From assembly GCA_018287875.1 (NCBI GenBank), contig JAGVVL010000002.1:8804001-8868000 (forward strand): a DNA stretch of 64,000 nucleotides, given 5' to 3'. Numbering within the stretch: position 1 is the stretch's first letter; each line of letters opens with the position of its first letter. The notes beneath the pieces are model-generated. The model saw only the letters and a program-made list of their open reading frames with translations. It ran no database searches and was not told the DNA's origin. The stretch is from Nigrospora sphaerica (lineage: Eukaryota > Ascomycota > Sordariomycetes > Amphisphaeriales > Apiosporaceae). The position numbers were made by a program, and so were the translations under genes. Shown piece after piece: positions 53,408 to 64,000 of the stretch.

Positions 53408-55427
53408 TTACTCCCCTTAAGAAATGAAACTTGTCTATAGGTTTCAGTCAATTCTCTTCCTTGTTTGGTTTATTAAAGCCGGAGAGTTGTTGCCGGCGTG
53501 AGGTAAGTCAATCCTATTATTAGCTGCCGCCTTAAGCTATAAAGCCAGTTGTTTTAATAGTCTTACGTTATTTAGATACTCCTTGTAGTATTTTTAAAGA
53601 AGTATAGCGCTGTTCTTAAATAACTTAGCATTATACCACGTTATATCCGGGTCTCAACCCTTTTAATGCACTTAGTATTGAAGTTTCCTATAGTGCAATC
53701 GAGAGGATAGCAGTTAGTCGACTTTTTATTCTTTGTTCAACAAAGGATCCACGATTTCGCCCTCTAGATTCTCGGCCTGTTGTCCTAGGAGAGGGTTGTC
53801 TTAGAATTGCCGAAGGCGATCGGCGTGAAACACGTTCGTGCTCTTCTAATCTAACGGCGTGTTTAATTTATAGGACTATTGTTTCATCTCCTTAATAGAG
53901 TAGTATTGTTACGTTAAAGAGAACGTGAAGGCGTCGCCAAGTTAGTCTATCGTTTATATCCGCTTAAAAATAACAACTTTATCCCTGACTTTGAAGTTTA
54001 ACTCGTGTTATAACTTATTAACCTATTTATATGTGCAGTGTTAAGGTAAGACAGTTTATTATAATGCCACTTTTATATATTAGTGGAGTGTCTTTATAAT
54101 CTTTTATATGTCTTATTTTTAACACGTTCTAATATAAAAAGCTTGCTAATATCCTAGGTTTAGTCGGCTTTAAAATATAGTAGCGGTAAAGGGAAACCAC
54201 GTTCTACTTTATAAGAAAACAGTCCTGTTGTGTTTTAAGGAAAGCTAGCCTAGATAGCATTTAAAACTGGAATCACTAACGACTAGTTGTCTTAGAAGTG
54301 TGATAAGTAAGGCAGAATCCGTTATTAGCTGGCCTAGTTTATATACTCTACTTATTCTTATAATTAAGAGTAACTAGAGAATTCCAGTTTTTAAGTGATG
54401 CCTAGTAGCTTAAAGATTTTATTAATAAGGTAGAAGACGAATTAAGGCCCGTAATCGCGCTTGATTTATTATAGTAGCTTAAACACGCGATATAGACTAT
54501 AGTAGTATATTTTAATAATGTTTTTAACTATTACTAATTAGATAAAAGAAATGAGCTATCTTTTTTTAATTAATAAATAAACTATAATAAAGAGGTTATC
54601 CAAACTCTTTTAATCTTTAAGTATAGTTTTGAAGTCTATTTAAATAGACTACTATAATTGAAGCGGTATTGAAAGAGGGTGAAGAAATCCTAGCGTCTTA
54701 TCTGAAGGGACTTTAAATAATTGGCACACTTAATAATTGGCTATAAAACAGTCTACGTCTTAAATAATCCTAACTACTAGTACTAGCTTTATATTAGCTT
54801 ATAGAGCTTATGAACATCCCGGATATGCGGATATTAAGCGCAAATGAAAGTCTTTTAAGATATACGTCCTTAAATTGTCTTATTTAGAGACGACTACTTT
54901 CCCGTTCCTTAAGACAGTTCCGTTAAAGATGGTCTAGGTAATGCCGTCGGTCAGCTTTAACGTGGTATTTTCCTAAAACAGCTAGAGAAGGGCGTCGGCG
55001 TAGTTAAGTTCGATAGCCCAATATACTAGCATTAACTTAGAGTTGTGGTGGTAGCAGGTCGTTCTTTAATAGGGCTACCTTACTTTAAGGTTCCACTATA
55101 GAAAGCGCTAGTATATATTTATATTTGCTCTCATAGAAGATGGCTAGATGTTGTAGTACCTTATTTTTTTCTTTTTATATTTATATATCTTCAGTTTTCT
55201 ATAATAAGGCGTTGGCCGTGGTATTCTATGTTTTAGGACGGTACTTTAATAGGCAGTGGTATTTAGTAAGGGGCTCCGCCTAGTTCGCTTCTTATAAGTT
55301 TAGGTAACATTTTTATTTAAAGTATTCTAATACAACATGGTTTATTGTAACTATAAACTATAAACGCTAAAGTCTTATAAGCTCGGCGTGTTAATACTTA
55401 AGGGCTTAGACTATAGCTAACAGTTTT
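53408..55427 (-). mobile_element. RIP-decayed Ty3/gypsy chromovirus remnant, reverse strand
   Basis: Reverse-strand translation, ignoring many stops, gives the end of pol: RNase H/linker (LRNGKVVV, DNLRTYILKDFH), integrase (DVD.FIANY.VCQ, FKVPSDKTLGFLHPL, IDFKTILKD), a linker FHADRLRRF.DNPLLGQ and a chromodomain LQY.VH.KG.DPDITWY, where dots are stops. The stops fall where Trp or Gln is usual. Its upstream half is gone where a copia LTR begins at 55,428. It is a different and older lineage than the element at 40,341. Confidence 0.82.
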
Positions 55428-56001
55428 TGTTGCAGGTATAGGACTTATCCTATACCGTTCTCTGTCACTACGGACTAAGCTATGCACTTAACGGGAAGCT
55501 AGTCCTTTAACCGAGCCTATCCTAAAGCTCGGGCCAGCCTACCCTAGAGCACGGGCCAGCTTACCTGCAAGCATGGCCCGCGTTACCCACAAGCGTGGCG
55601 TACGCCACGCGGAAGCTTCTGCAAGTTTCCACGAGTTTCCACGAGTTTCTTCGTGGCTCCCTGAAGTTCCCACAAGCCCCATGAGGCACCACGAACCTCT
55701 ATAAGGTTCCATATGCTTCTAAGCCACGTAGTCACTTACGTAATCACTTACGCGTTCTCCTCTTTATATTATTAAGAGGATAAGGGTTTAACGGGTATAA
55801 GTAAAAGCTGAATCTCCCTTTTTTATGTATCTAGTCTATCCTAAAGCAAGCAAGCAAGCAAAGTATACGAAATACACTCTTGTTCCTTTTAAAGAGAAGT
55901 TTCTTATTCTTCTGTGTTTCTTTATAAGAAACGACCTTCGAGATCAAAAGAGCTCTTATAAAGGGTTGCTTCCTCTTCCGATTAAACCACCACTTCCAAC
56001 A
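55428..56001 (+). repeat. 5' LTR of a Ty1/copia element (family 2)
   Basis: 574 bp from TGTTGCAGGTATAGG to CACTTCCAACA, with TGTTG/CAACA inverted ends. The primer binding site follows at once, which shows that family 2 LTRs belong to a copia element. It contains the palindrome GCGTGGCGTACGCCACGC. Confidence 0.92.
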
Positions 56002-56015
56002 GGTTATGAGCCCGG
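56002..56015 (+). other. Primer binding site, half-tRNA type
   Basis: GGTTATGAGCCCGG directly abuts the LTR. It is complementary to the anticodon arm of initiator methionine tRNA (GGGCTCATAACC), the mode known for Drosophila copia, in which a cleaved internal tRNA fragment primes reverse transcription, rather than to a tRNA 3' end. Confidence 0.8.
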
Positions 56016-56450
56016 GCCGATATCTTTTTGTTTAAGATTACGCTCCTTAACCTCCCTCGTCGACCTCTTCCTCCTCTCTTGACCTAAGCGACCTGGAAGC
56101 GACCCTAAGTCTTCCGAACCGCTCTATTTGATACGAAAACCCCAAAGCAACCCGGAAGCAACCCTAAGTCTTCCGAACCGCTTTATTCGTTTCGAAAGCC
56201 CTCGAAGCTTCCGGAAGTAACCTTAAGTCTTCCAAAGCCTTCTTTGATATTATCGAAGTCTTTAAGCCCTTGGACTCGCTTTAAGCGAATATTTCGAATA
56301 AGCTGCTTTTCGGCGTCCCAAATAGCATATAGCTGCCCCTTTATTTCTTAACCTTAGGAATTAAAGAGGTTATATTCGATACGAGGCATCTTTCGGTTTC
56401 TTTTAACCAAATAAGGGCTTATTTCGGCTATCTTCACGCCGGAAAATAAT

Positions 56451-58181
56451 ATGGCCGATATTATCAAGTCGCTACCGGCATGTTTAATACCGAAATCCCA
56501 CTGACTATCCGGTTCTTCAAACTGGAACACGTGGAAGTCCTCCTTACTGCTTTATTTTAAACACCTAAAAATTGAGCAGTTCTTCCTTAATACGGATAAG
56601 TATAAGGAGATTTCCGAGGAGCAAAAGACTCTAGCCTTACTTGTTATAAGGCAGAATCTTTCCGACGAGCCCTTTTCTTTAATCTTCAACTCTACGGACC
56701 CCTTTTCAACACTAGAAACGTTAAGTGCTAGCTACGAGGGTACTGGTCCCGTTCTCCGGCAGCAGCTCTATATCGATTTTCATTCTATTCGACACGAGCA
56801 CTATAACTCGTTAACCGAGTTTGTCTCTTTGTTTAAGACCTATGCGAAGAAACTAGCGAATGTCGGAGCGAAGATAGACGACATAGACTTAAAGACGGTC
56901 TTTATAGCCGCCTTGTCGTCTACTTACCCTATATGGACTGACCGGCAACGCTCCGCTTTACAAAGTAAAGAGCCGCCGTCTTTAGATTCGCTAGTCAACA
57001 ATATTCTCAACGAATCTAAGGCTTCCCCAGATACTGCAATGGGGAACTCTTCGTTTTATACGAAGAATAACCGCTCTAAACCCCTTCACTCAAAAAGGGG
57101 GCCGAAATATAATAACAGGAAGAACGGAAAAGGGTTGAATAATAGGAATTCAAACCCTAAGAACTCTAACGGCTCCACTAACTTTAAGGGTTCCTTGAAT
57201 CCTAAAGATTCTAAGCCGAATTATAAGGGTTTTAAATCAAATCCTAAGAAACCGCAGGAAAAAGGTCGTCCTAACAACTTTGATTCCAACTCTGATTCCG
57301 AATCCGGAAAACAGTCCAAGTCGTTTTATAGTTACTCTTATTCGAGTAGTGACTTTAACGGCGTACCGAAGGACTGGTGGCTCTATAATACGGGTTCTAC
57401 ACAGCATATATCGAACGATAAGTCCTACTTTAAGGACTTAACTTATTATTCCGACTTAGAACCCGTCATTACTAAAGACGTCTTTATAAAGCCAGTAGGA
57501 AAGGGAACCGTCACCCTTCCTATAAAGAAAAAGAGCGACATTTTCTACCTTACTCTTGAGAACACGCTCTATATTCCGGATTTCCCGATTAATCTTATGT
57601 CAGGATTAAACCACTATAAGTCCGGCGGAAAGATAAGCGGAACGGAACTTCGCTCTTCGAAAGGCGTCGTTATAGCCACGTTAAACTCTTTAAAGCGTGG
57701 TTTCTTTCTCGACGTTGCCTATAAGCCGGAACCCAATTTCGCTTACATCACAGCGAAAGCTGCGCTTTAAAAAGACCTAATAGGCCGAAAGAAAAGTCTT
57801 AAAAGCCTGAAATTCAAAGACTTACCACCGAAACTACCCGGGACCCGGACCTTAGCCACGGTACCCAAAAACGGCTCTTTAAAGTTTTTTAAGCCCGACA
57901 TCTCGACGGATTTAACTCCGATTTCGACGAAGCCAACGGCTTTAAGGTCTAATTTACCTAGACTTTCTTATAGTTCAGTCGAAAGCTTCATCCAGAATTC
58001 ATAGAGCTTCATATCGGAAATTCTAAGTCTCTCCTACTATACGGACACCGAATTATGGCATAAGCGCTTCGGTCATCCAAGTTTCGACGCCTTAGTTAAG
58101 GCCTCAAAGTCTACAAAGGGCATAGACCCCTCGAAGCTTAATAAACAGGACCTGAACTGCGAGGCCTGCTTATTAGGAAAG
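56451..58181 (+). pseudogene. Copia gag, protease and pre-integrase region, truncated
   Basis: One frame from the ATG at 56451: MADIIKSLPACLIP, a stop (TGA at 56502), then a UBN2-like gag (WNTWKSSLLLYFKHLKIEQF, LDSLVNNILNESKAS). A Asn/Lys/Ser-rich basic region lies at 57,060-57,330. The protease motif is WWLYNTGSTQHISND, in which the active Asp reads Asn, a G-to-A change. After TAA at 57768 and a TAG near 58,002 comes the GAG-pre-integrase domain ELWHKRFGHPSFDALVKA ... CEACLLGKC. It ends at 58181, where a reversed LTR starts; integrase core, reverse transcriptase and RNase H are absent. The element is dead. Confidence 0.85.
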
Positions 58182-58765
58182 TGTTGGAAGTGGTGGTTCG
58201 ATCGGAAGAGGAAGCAACCCTTTATAAGGGCTCTTTCGATCTCGAAGGTCGTTTCTTATAAAAAAACACGGAAGAATAAGAAACTTCTCTTTAAGAGGAA
58301 TAAGAGTGTATTTCGTATACTTTGCTTGCTTGCTTGCTTCAGGACAGACTAGATACACAAAAAGGGGAGATTCAGCCTTTACTTATACCCGTTAAACCCT
58401 TATCCTCTTAGTAATACAAAAAAGAGGACGCGTAAGTGATTGCGTAAGTGATTACGTGGCTTAGAAGTATATGGAACTTTATAGAGGTTCGTGGTGCCTT
58501 ATAGGGCTTATAAGAACTTTAGGGAGCCACGAAGAAACTCGTGAAAACTCGTGAAAACTCGTGGAAACTTGCAGAAGCTTCCGCGTGGCGTACGCTACGC
58601 TTGTGGGTAAAGCGGGCCATGCTTGCAGGTAAGCTGGCCCGTGCTCTAGGGTAGGCTGGCCCGAGCTTTAGGATAGGCTCGGTTAAAGGACTAGCTTCAC
58701 GTTAAGTGCATAGCTTAGTCCGTAGTGACAGAGAACAGTATAGGATAAGTCCTATATCTGCAATA
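58182..58765 (-). repeat. Copia-type LTR (family 2), reverse, truncating the copia element
   Basis: 584 bp from TGTTGGAAGTGG to ATCTGCAATA (last bases altered from CAACA). Flanks GAAAG and TATAG do not match, so the right-hand part of the copia element was probably lost through recombination between this LTR and another one. Confidence 0.88.
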
Positions 58766-58779
58766 TATAGCTAATTATT

Positions 58780-58970
58780 TCTTAATAGTTGTTTTTTAAA
58801 GTCTCTTTAAGAGAGCCGTTCCTTCTTTTGCTAACTTATCGGCCTTTTTGTTCCTTTGAATCGACTTGTAGCTAAGTAATTATTAGACGTAAACGTTAGC
58901 TATAGTTATTAGCTTTTAAAAGTTAAAAAAAGCTTTTTAAGAGCTTTTCAGTGCGTTTTCTATAAAGCTT
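58780..58970 (-). pseudogene. Fragment of a non-LTR retrotransposon RNase H domain
   Basis: The reverse-strand frame reads IQRNKKADKLAKEGTALLKRL, which resembles the distal motif of the RNase H domain in Tad-type LINEs (GNExADxLAKEG). The TRIM element is inserted next to it, and possible continuation lies at 59,449-59,549 and 60,100-60,180. Short and decayed, so tentative. Confidence 0.4.
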
Positions 58971-59443
58971 TGATGCGTGCCACCACGGGGGGGGACAATA
59001 ACCTAGTCTGCTAAACTGGATACCGTGGACATATATAGGCTATTAAGAACAGGATCTGTCAACTGGCAGGTCCCCTACCTTTTACGCATCAAATGGTAGC
59101 ATCTCTCGGTTCCGTTTTCGTAGCGGTTACCGGTCCGAGACTTTGACGCGTGGGGCGGGGTACACCTGCTGCACCTCGAGGCCTGGCACACGCGTCCATG
59201 GTTGGATACCTGGTGTCCGACTACCCAGGAGAGCGGAGTTCGATTCCCGCCGTGAGCACCACTTGAGAGGAGTTAGGGCGTCCACATCGAGGGCGATGTT
59301 CATTCTCCGTGTCCCCGGCATTTGATGCGTGCCACCACGGGGGGGGACAATAACCTAGTCTGCTAAACTGGATACCGTGGACATACATAGGCTATTAAGA
59401 ACAGGATCTGTCAACTGGCAGGTCCCCTACCTTTTACGCATCA
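58971..59443 (+). mobile_element. TRIM-like miniature LTR retrotransposon, copy 1
   Basis: 473 bp: two 121-bp direct repeats (58971-59091 and 59323-59443, differing at one base) around a 231-bp inner part. Each repeat starts TGATGCGT and ends ACGCATCA. A perfect 5-bp duplication AGCTT flanks the whole (58966-58970 and 59444-59448). TGGTAGC, two bases after the left repeat, is a plausible primer binding site. There is no coding capacity. The inner part contains a tRNA-like sequence. The near-identical repeats suggest a recent insertion. Confidence 0.88.
59186..59261 (+). other. tRNA-like sequence with encoded CCA inside the TRIM
   Basis: 76 nt, the length of a mature tRNA with CCA. The possible acceptor stem GCACACG/CGTGAGC has 6 of 7 pairs, then A and CCA. 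It has an anticodon-type stem CCTGG/CCAGG with an 11-nt loop and a B-box-like AGTTCGATTCC (59237-59247). An A-box-like TGGCACACGCG lies at its start. Because eukaryotic tRNA genes do not encode CCA, it looks copied from a mature tRNA. The loop size and imperfect stems argue against a working tRNA gene. Confidence 0.55.
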
Positions 59444-59549
59444 AGCTTTAAATAACCAATATATTATTTAAGTAAATATAAATTATTATACTTAAGTCGA
59501 TTCTATAAGCTTAACGTAGACTTTATTATACTCTCACGACCTTTTTATT

Positions 59550-60099
59550 TGTTAAAAGTATAGAGCTTACCTCTATACAGTTATCCTTTGTTATGGACTT
59601 AGCTTTGCACTTATTGAAAAGCTAGTCCTTTAACTAAGACTACCTTAAAGCTTAGGCCACCGTATCCGACAGCACAGGCTACCCTACCCTAAAGCTAGGG
59701 CCACTTTCCTTGTATATATAGCTTACACCACTCGGAATCTTCCATAAGTTTCCATGTACTTCTATAAGGTTCTATGAGCGTCTACGTGGTCCCACAAGGT
59801 TCCACAAGCGTCCACGTGCTTTTAAGCCACGTTATTACTTATTTGTTCAATTACGCGTTCCCTTTTCATATTACTAACATAATAAAGGGTTAAAAAGGTA
59901 TACATAAGCGGTAAATCTTCTCTCTTCATGTACATAGTCTTGGAAGTAAGCAAGCGACTTGGAGATTTCACTTTCAACGCCCTTTAAGAGAAGTTCCTAC
60001 TCTTCCGTGTCTCTTTATTCTTAGAGAAAGGCCTCCGAGATCAAAAGAGCCCTTTTAAAGGGATTGCTTTCTCTTCTGATCGAATCACCACTTTCAACA
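59550..60099 (+). repeat. Solo LTR, diverged copia-type (family 2b)
   Basis: 550 bp from TGTTAAAAGTATAGAG to ACTTTCAACA, flanked by a perfect duplication TTATT (59545-59549 and 60100-60104). Related to the solo LTR at 29,906. Confidence 0.9.
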
Positions 60100-60439
60100 T
60101 TATTTAAGACCTTTATAATGGTGAATCGGCCTTTAACTTAACTAATTTTCCGCCCGTCTTTATAAATAGCGAAACCTTAGTTTTACGAACTAACAGCGCC
60201 GCAACCAAACTGAGCAAACAACTCTCTTATAGCCAGCGCTTACAAAATAACGCACGGACTAACCAACCCTCACCACCAGCCACCTGAAAACAGTCATGAA
60301 TACCTCATAACTATCCTAGACTCAGCATTAAGTTGGGACGGCTTACTTAAGCGATTACTAGAGAAGAACCACGGCTTATTAGTAATTTAAAAAGGGATCA
60401 CTAGTGATCTTTAGGGGACTCACTAGTAAGCCCCGGAAG

Positions 60440-60629
60440 GAACAAAGGTGATCTAAAGTATTAGTAAGAGAATAACTTAGTACATAAGTGAATAGGATTT
60501 CTTATATAGATAGACAATCACTTAGTGATTAATTTACGCATCTATCTTACTTGTATAGAGAAGTAACTTTTTAACGACCTACTATAAATTTCAGACTTGT
60601 TTCTCAATTTAGCATCCTTAGTTTATTAA
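60440..60629 (+). repeat. Truncated LTR fragment of gypsy family 1
   Basis: About 190 bp matching the middle-to-late part of the gypsy LTR (AGAGAATAACTTAGTACATA, then the CTTAGTGATTAATTTA and GCATCTATCTTAC steps), strongly AT-shifted. It ends where the second TRIM copy starts. Confidence 0.7.
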
Positions 60630-61100
60630 TATTACGTGCCACTATAGAAGGGACAATAACCTAGTCTGCTAAACTAGATACCGTAGATATACATAGGCTA
60701 TTAAGAGCAGTATCTATTAACTGGCAGGTCTCCTACCTTTTACGTATTAAATATTAGTATCTTTTAGTTCCGTTTTTGTAGCGGTTACCGGTCCAAGACT
60801 TTAATACGTGGGGTAGGATACACCTACTACACCTTAAGGCCTGGCACACGCGTTCATAGTTAGATACCTAGTATCCGACTACTTTGGAGAGCGGAGTTTG
60901 ATTCCCGCAGTGAGCACCACTTGAGGGGAGTTAGGGCGTCCACATTGAGGGCGATGTTTATTCTCCGTGTTCCCGGCATTTAATGCGTGCCACCACGGGG
61001 GGAACAATGACCTAGTCTGCTAAACTAGATACCGTGGAGATACATAGGCTATTAAGAGCATGATCTGTTAACTGGCAGGTCTTTTACCTTTTATGTATCG
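60630..61100 (+). mobile_element. TRIM-like miniature LTR retrotransposon, copy 2 (RIP-decayed)
   Basis: A 471-bp copy with the same repeat-inner-repeat plan as the element at 58,971, including the tRNA-like part (GGCCTGGCACACGCGTTCAT ... GTGAGCACCA). Most differences from copy 1 are C-to-T or G-to-A. No clear target duplication remains. A second complete copy shows that the composite is a real element and not a chance repeat. Confidence 0.82.
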
Positions 61101-62194
61101 AATACACTAAGTTTTAGGACACTTTAAAGTATAAAGAAACAAAAAAGTAGACTATCTTATAAAGCTAAGAACTAAGATAGCATTACTAGGCCTTAAACAG
61201 CATTTAATAATCGCGTATATAAAGTAAACAGCGAAAGAAGCCTTTAAAACTATTTCTAAGGTTAATGGACTTCTAAAGAACTTAAATATAAACGCTAGTT
61301 AAACCTCAAGGTAGCGGCTACCAAACGCTACTTAAAGTGGCTTATAATACCACAAAGTATTCTACACCGGTTTCTCGTTATTAAGTTTAAACACGGCGAC
61401 TTTAAATGATACTATAAGAAGTTTAAACATGCAACTTAAGATCTGTGCATTAACGTTAGGTGAAAAAGCTCAATCTAAGAAGTTTTGCCTTGATTAGTAA
61501 TCTCTATCCTTAGCTAGGAGATTGTCTTAATTCTTCTTTAAACTACGATGTCATCTATAGCTGGGGCCCAAACCGCGTGAGATAGGGAAATAGGTCTACT
61601 TTTTGTTCGTGTTCTAATATATCCACGACACAATCATTCCCTAAAGTTTTATGCTACTGGATGAGCTCATAACAACAGAGCTTGTGTACTTTTAAAGCTA
61701 TCCTCCGATCTTGCCTTTTAAATGCCTGGGCAAGATATACTTTACCCACTCGAGACAGCACTTACCGGTTTCTAAATACACCCTATAAAAACACATATAG
61801 GTCGACCTTAAGGAGACTTTCTCCTCACTGCTTAAGGACATTCAACACTCACTACTCTTGATTAATGTTCTCTATACTTAACTTTAGGCTCAAGGTCTTA
61901 TTTCTCCGCTGACTGGCGCTCCCAACCGGGTATATACGTACATACAGGGCAGCGTCCTTCCTCCTGCAAACCTCTTTCCCTCCTCCTCTCAATCAATTGA
62001 CCAGCCTCTCCTACGTTTAACAGCAAGAGACCCCGGCAGTTGACTCTCCTGTCGCCGAACTCCCCTTCGTCGCGCGCATAACTGAATAATTTTACGGTAT
62101 GCTAGCACATATAAGAAGATTTACGCTTACATCGACACGTCATGTTCATATACCTGTGGTTTAAAATCCAGGTTTTATCCAACCAGCGAGCGCC
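61101..62194. other. AT-rich decayed sequence and downstream side of the last gene
   Basis: Bases 61,130-61,450 look like an unreadable coding remnant. The rest has no recognisable gene. A CT-rich patch at 61,960-62,070 lies near the 3' end of the reverse-strand membrane protein gene. Confidence 0.4.
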
Positions 62195-63272
62195 CTAAAC
62201 TAGCATGCTAATGCGACCTCGGCGTGGAAAGTTCGTCTTCCTTACTGGGGTTTGGCCTTTTCTGTATAGACTGTTTACAAGCCTCGTGGTGAGCAGATCG
62301 ATGCTATGCCACAACGGAACGGGAGGTCAGTATTACAGACCATCGTGTAAGTTCCTCGACTCTTTTTCCACATTGAGGGGAAGAAAAGACTTACTACATG
62401 AAAAAAGGGTAAGTGCACTCGAATATATAAGCGCAAAAGTCGATCCAACTCTCTTTAGAGATTTGGTCCTGGGATTGCATGGAAAAAGAATAGGTGATAG
62501 CCCTGGTGATACCCACTGAGGATAAAATAACGAGACGGACTGTTGTACTCCGCATCATATGGCGGAACAAATTGCTAGATCTGTTCTGAAGGCCCAGTCC
62601 AAGGGATGTACTGCAGGACTTTTGTAACTTGATAATGAGGGATAGAGAACAAATGACCTCAAGTAAGGCGATGAGGCAGAACATGGTGACGTGTAAAGTA
62701 GAAATTATTCCCTGGTACTCGGAATCTTGGAGGCCATGTAAGATGATACGGATGCGGTAGGCAGATATAGAAAGGCGACCTGTAGCTATCATAGCTATCA
62801 GAGTCCAGAACAGTGTTATGAATACTAAACGAATGGGCCCTTGAAGTAGTTGGAGAACAATAAGATAAGAGTAGAATGGGAGGCCCGCTTCTTGTATCTG
62901 TTTCGTTGTGAGACAAGTCTTATTCAGAACAACTTTTGTTTAAAGTCGGTAGATAAAGAGCAGGGTTTGTTTGCTTACCAGCCAGGATATGTCGGCTAAA
63001 AATGATGCAGCTAAGTGTCCCCTCACAACATTTGGGGCATTTTTGCCATAGTCACCATTCAAGGCGGTTGTTGCCAGAATAAAATAAAGACCATTGGCAA
63101 GCGTGCCGCCAGCCGAGACGACGATTGGTACAAGCGTGATAGGTAGGAAGCCAGTTCTGGCTGTGACCATGAAACCAGCGGAAAGGCTCATGAGACAGAG
63201 AATGGTGGCGAAGCCCCACTCATCTATTAAAATACGCAACATAAGAAGATTCGAAGGAAGTGTAACGTTCAT
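62195..63272 (-). CDS. Seven-helix fungal membrane protein, unknown function
   Basis: Three exons: 63272-62979, 62897-62395 and 62303-62195, total 906 nt (301 residues), phases consistent. Intron 1 (81 bp) has a GTAAGC donor; intron 2 (91 bp) has GTAAGT, a CTGAC branch site and TAG acceptor. Splicing intron 2 removes a TAG that directly follows PFFM and yields the tail IDLLTTRLVNSLYRK. Helices lie near residues 18-38, 44-66, 82-98, 112-135, 160-182, 215-235 and 240-260. The stretch NLFRHMMRSTTVRLVILS is charged and conserved-looking, resembling a group of uncharacterised ascomycete seven-helix proteins I have met without a named function. No stops, although repeats lie to the left. The ATG at 63272 has a short polar lead before the first helix. 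Confidence 0.72.
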
Positions 63273-64000
63273 GGTCTTTGTATGAGATCAGTGAATCAAT
63301 AGGTATACAGCAGAATAAAGCGCTTGAAGGAACTTAGAAGTATTATTTTGCTGCTTATCAGCTTTAGTATTGCTGAGAAGTTCTTACCGCAGCGTCGAAG
63401 ACGTCATAGCGCGGTACCTTTGTTGCTGTGATACATAATGGGGACGCTAATATTTATTGACTCTGTCCAGAACAGATGTATGTGTAGTCAGTAAGCAATG
63501 AACTCCATCCATCCTTTCATCACTAGTCATACCCAGGCTGTATGGGGTCACTTACATGTTGGGTGCAATCATTAAAGGAAAGTTCGCCTTAACACCTTGG
63601 TGTCTTTTAGAGCTATATGCTTCCCCGACGTCATGAACTCATAATTTGCTCTCAGACTTCAGTACACTGACTTCATACCGCACTATCGGCTACAATTTGA
63701 TGGACTAAACTGTGTTTTATGGGTTATGCTGACACTATGACGACAAGATTACAGTGAGATAAGACGCCGGAATACTGATCCTGTAGGCATGCCACACTAC
63801 GCTAGCTACCTTTCCTCATATTTATTTTTCCAGTGCAAGCTACTGTTAGTAACTATCGTGACTTAACACTAAAGAACTAACAGCGGGCCCTCGCACCGGA
63901 GCGAACCCAAAACACTAAGGGAAAGCCACTTGAGATAGCTGTCGAGACGTTCAGCGACGAACGACCCTAGACGCTGTGTCACGGGGTGGACCGTGACAGG
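63273..64000. other. Upstream region of the last gene; possible LTR start at the edge
   Basis: No gene recognised. At 63977-63998 the inverted repeat TGTCACGG/CCGTGACA with a 6-nt loop could be the start of another LTR (TGTCACGG...), but the window ends there. Confidence 0.35.

Noticed and set aside
59186..59261. Functional tRNA gene
   Set aside because: The anticodon-type loop is 11 nt, stems are imperfect and CCA is encoded; it is part of a repeated mobile element.
59127..59325. Open frames on both strands over the TRIM inner part
   Set aside because: They arise from the tRNA-like sequence (the reverse frame has the CSRRESN-type string typical of tRNA antisense) and are not proteins.
1..64000. 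CRISPR arrays or bacterial operon features
   Set aside because: No spaced direct-repeat array is present and the gene structure is eukaryotic.

Overview
The window reads as a filamentous ascomycete (Pezizomycotina, most likely Sordariomycetes). The evidence is short introns of about 45-90 bp with CTRAY branch sites, fungal families (a CFEM receptor, DUF3176, an ADP1-type ABCG transporter, a PNP/NB-ARC/TPR NLR), and transposons whose stop codons are almost all CAA/CAG/TGG to TAA/TAG/TGA transitions, the mark of repeat-induced point mutation (RIP). Exon structures below were built by hand from the sequence; frame and length checks are noted in the entries.

Left arm (1-17,100): GC-rich and gene-bearing. 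It holds a secreted M28 aminopeptidase (5 exons, one GC-AG intron), a secreted GH1 glycosidase, an unrecognised 491-residue protein, an ABCG half-transporter with a cysteine-rich ectodomain, a small multi-spanning protein, and a DUF3176 membrane protein whose reading frame shifts near its 3' end.

Right arm (18,200-62,000): AT-rich and packed with nested, RIP-decayed transposons. A broken NLR gene can be followed through the rubble: a PNP-type N-terminal domain (18,219), an NB-ARC domain (20,015-20,857) and TPRs (23,157). It is split by a solo gypsy LTR, a second LTR family, a 139-bp insertion, a reversed pogo-like transposon and two copia LTRs. Further on lie two pogo/Fot1-type transposons (23,582 and 39,039), a facing pair of TIR elements (28,646 and 30,580), a full-length Ty3/gypsy chromovirus (40,341-47,678), a gypsy remnant (53,203-55,427), the 5' half of a Ty1/copia element (55,428-58,181), and two copies of a miniature LTR element (TRIM) that carries a tRNA-like sequence ending in CCA (58,971 and 60,630). 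Several solo LTRs have exact or near-exact 5-bp target duplications; others have unmatched flanks, pointing to LTR-LTR ectopic recombination.

Intact genes sit as islands in the repeats: an 8-exon CFEM receptor-like protein (34,319-35,945), an NmrA-like protein (37,339-38,235), two small secreted-protein candidates (26,567 and 49,978), and a 3-exon seven-helix membrane protein (62,195-63,272).

The most notable signals are a complete -1 ribosomal frameshift signal between gag and pol of the gypsy element (slippery heptamer, 8-nt spacer, H-type pseudoknot), an antisense zinc-finger/coiled-coil ORF in that element, the TRIM with its embedded tRNA-like domain, and the NLR dismantled by layered insertions.
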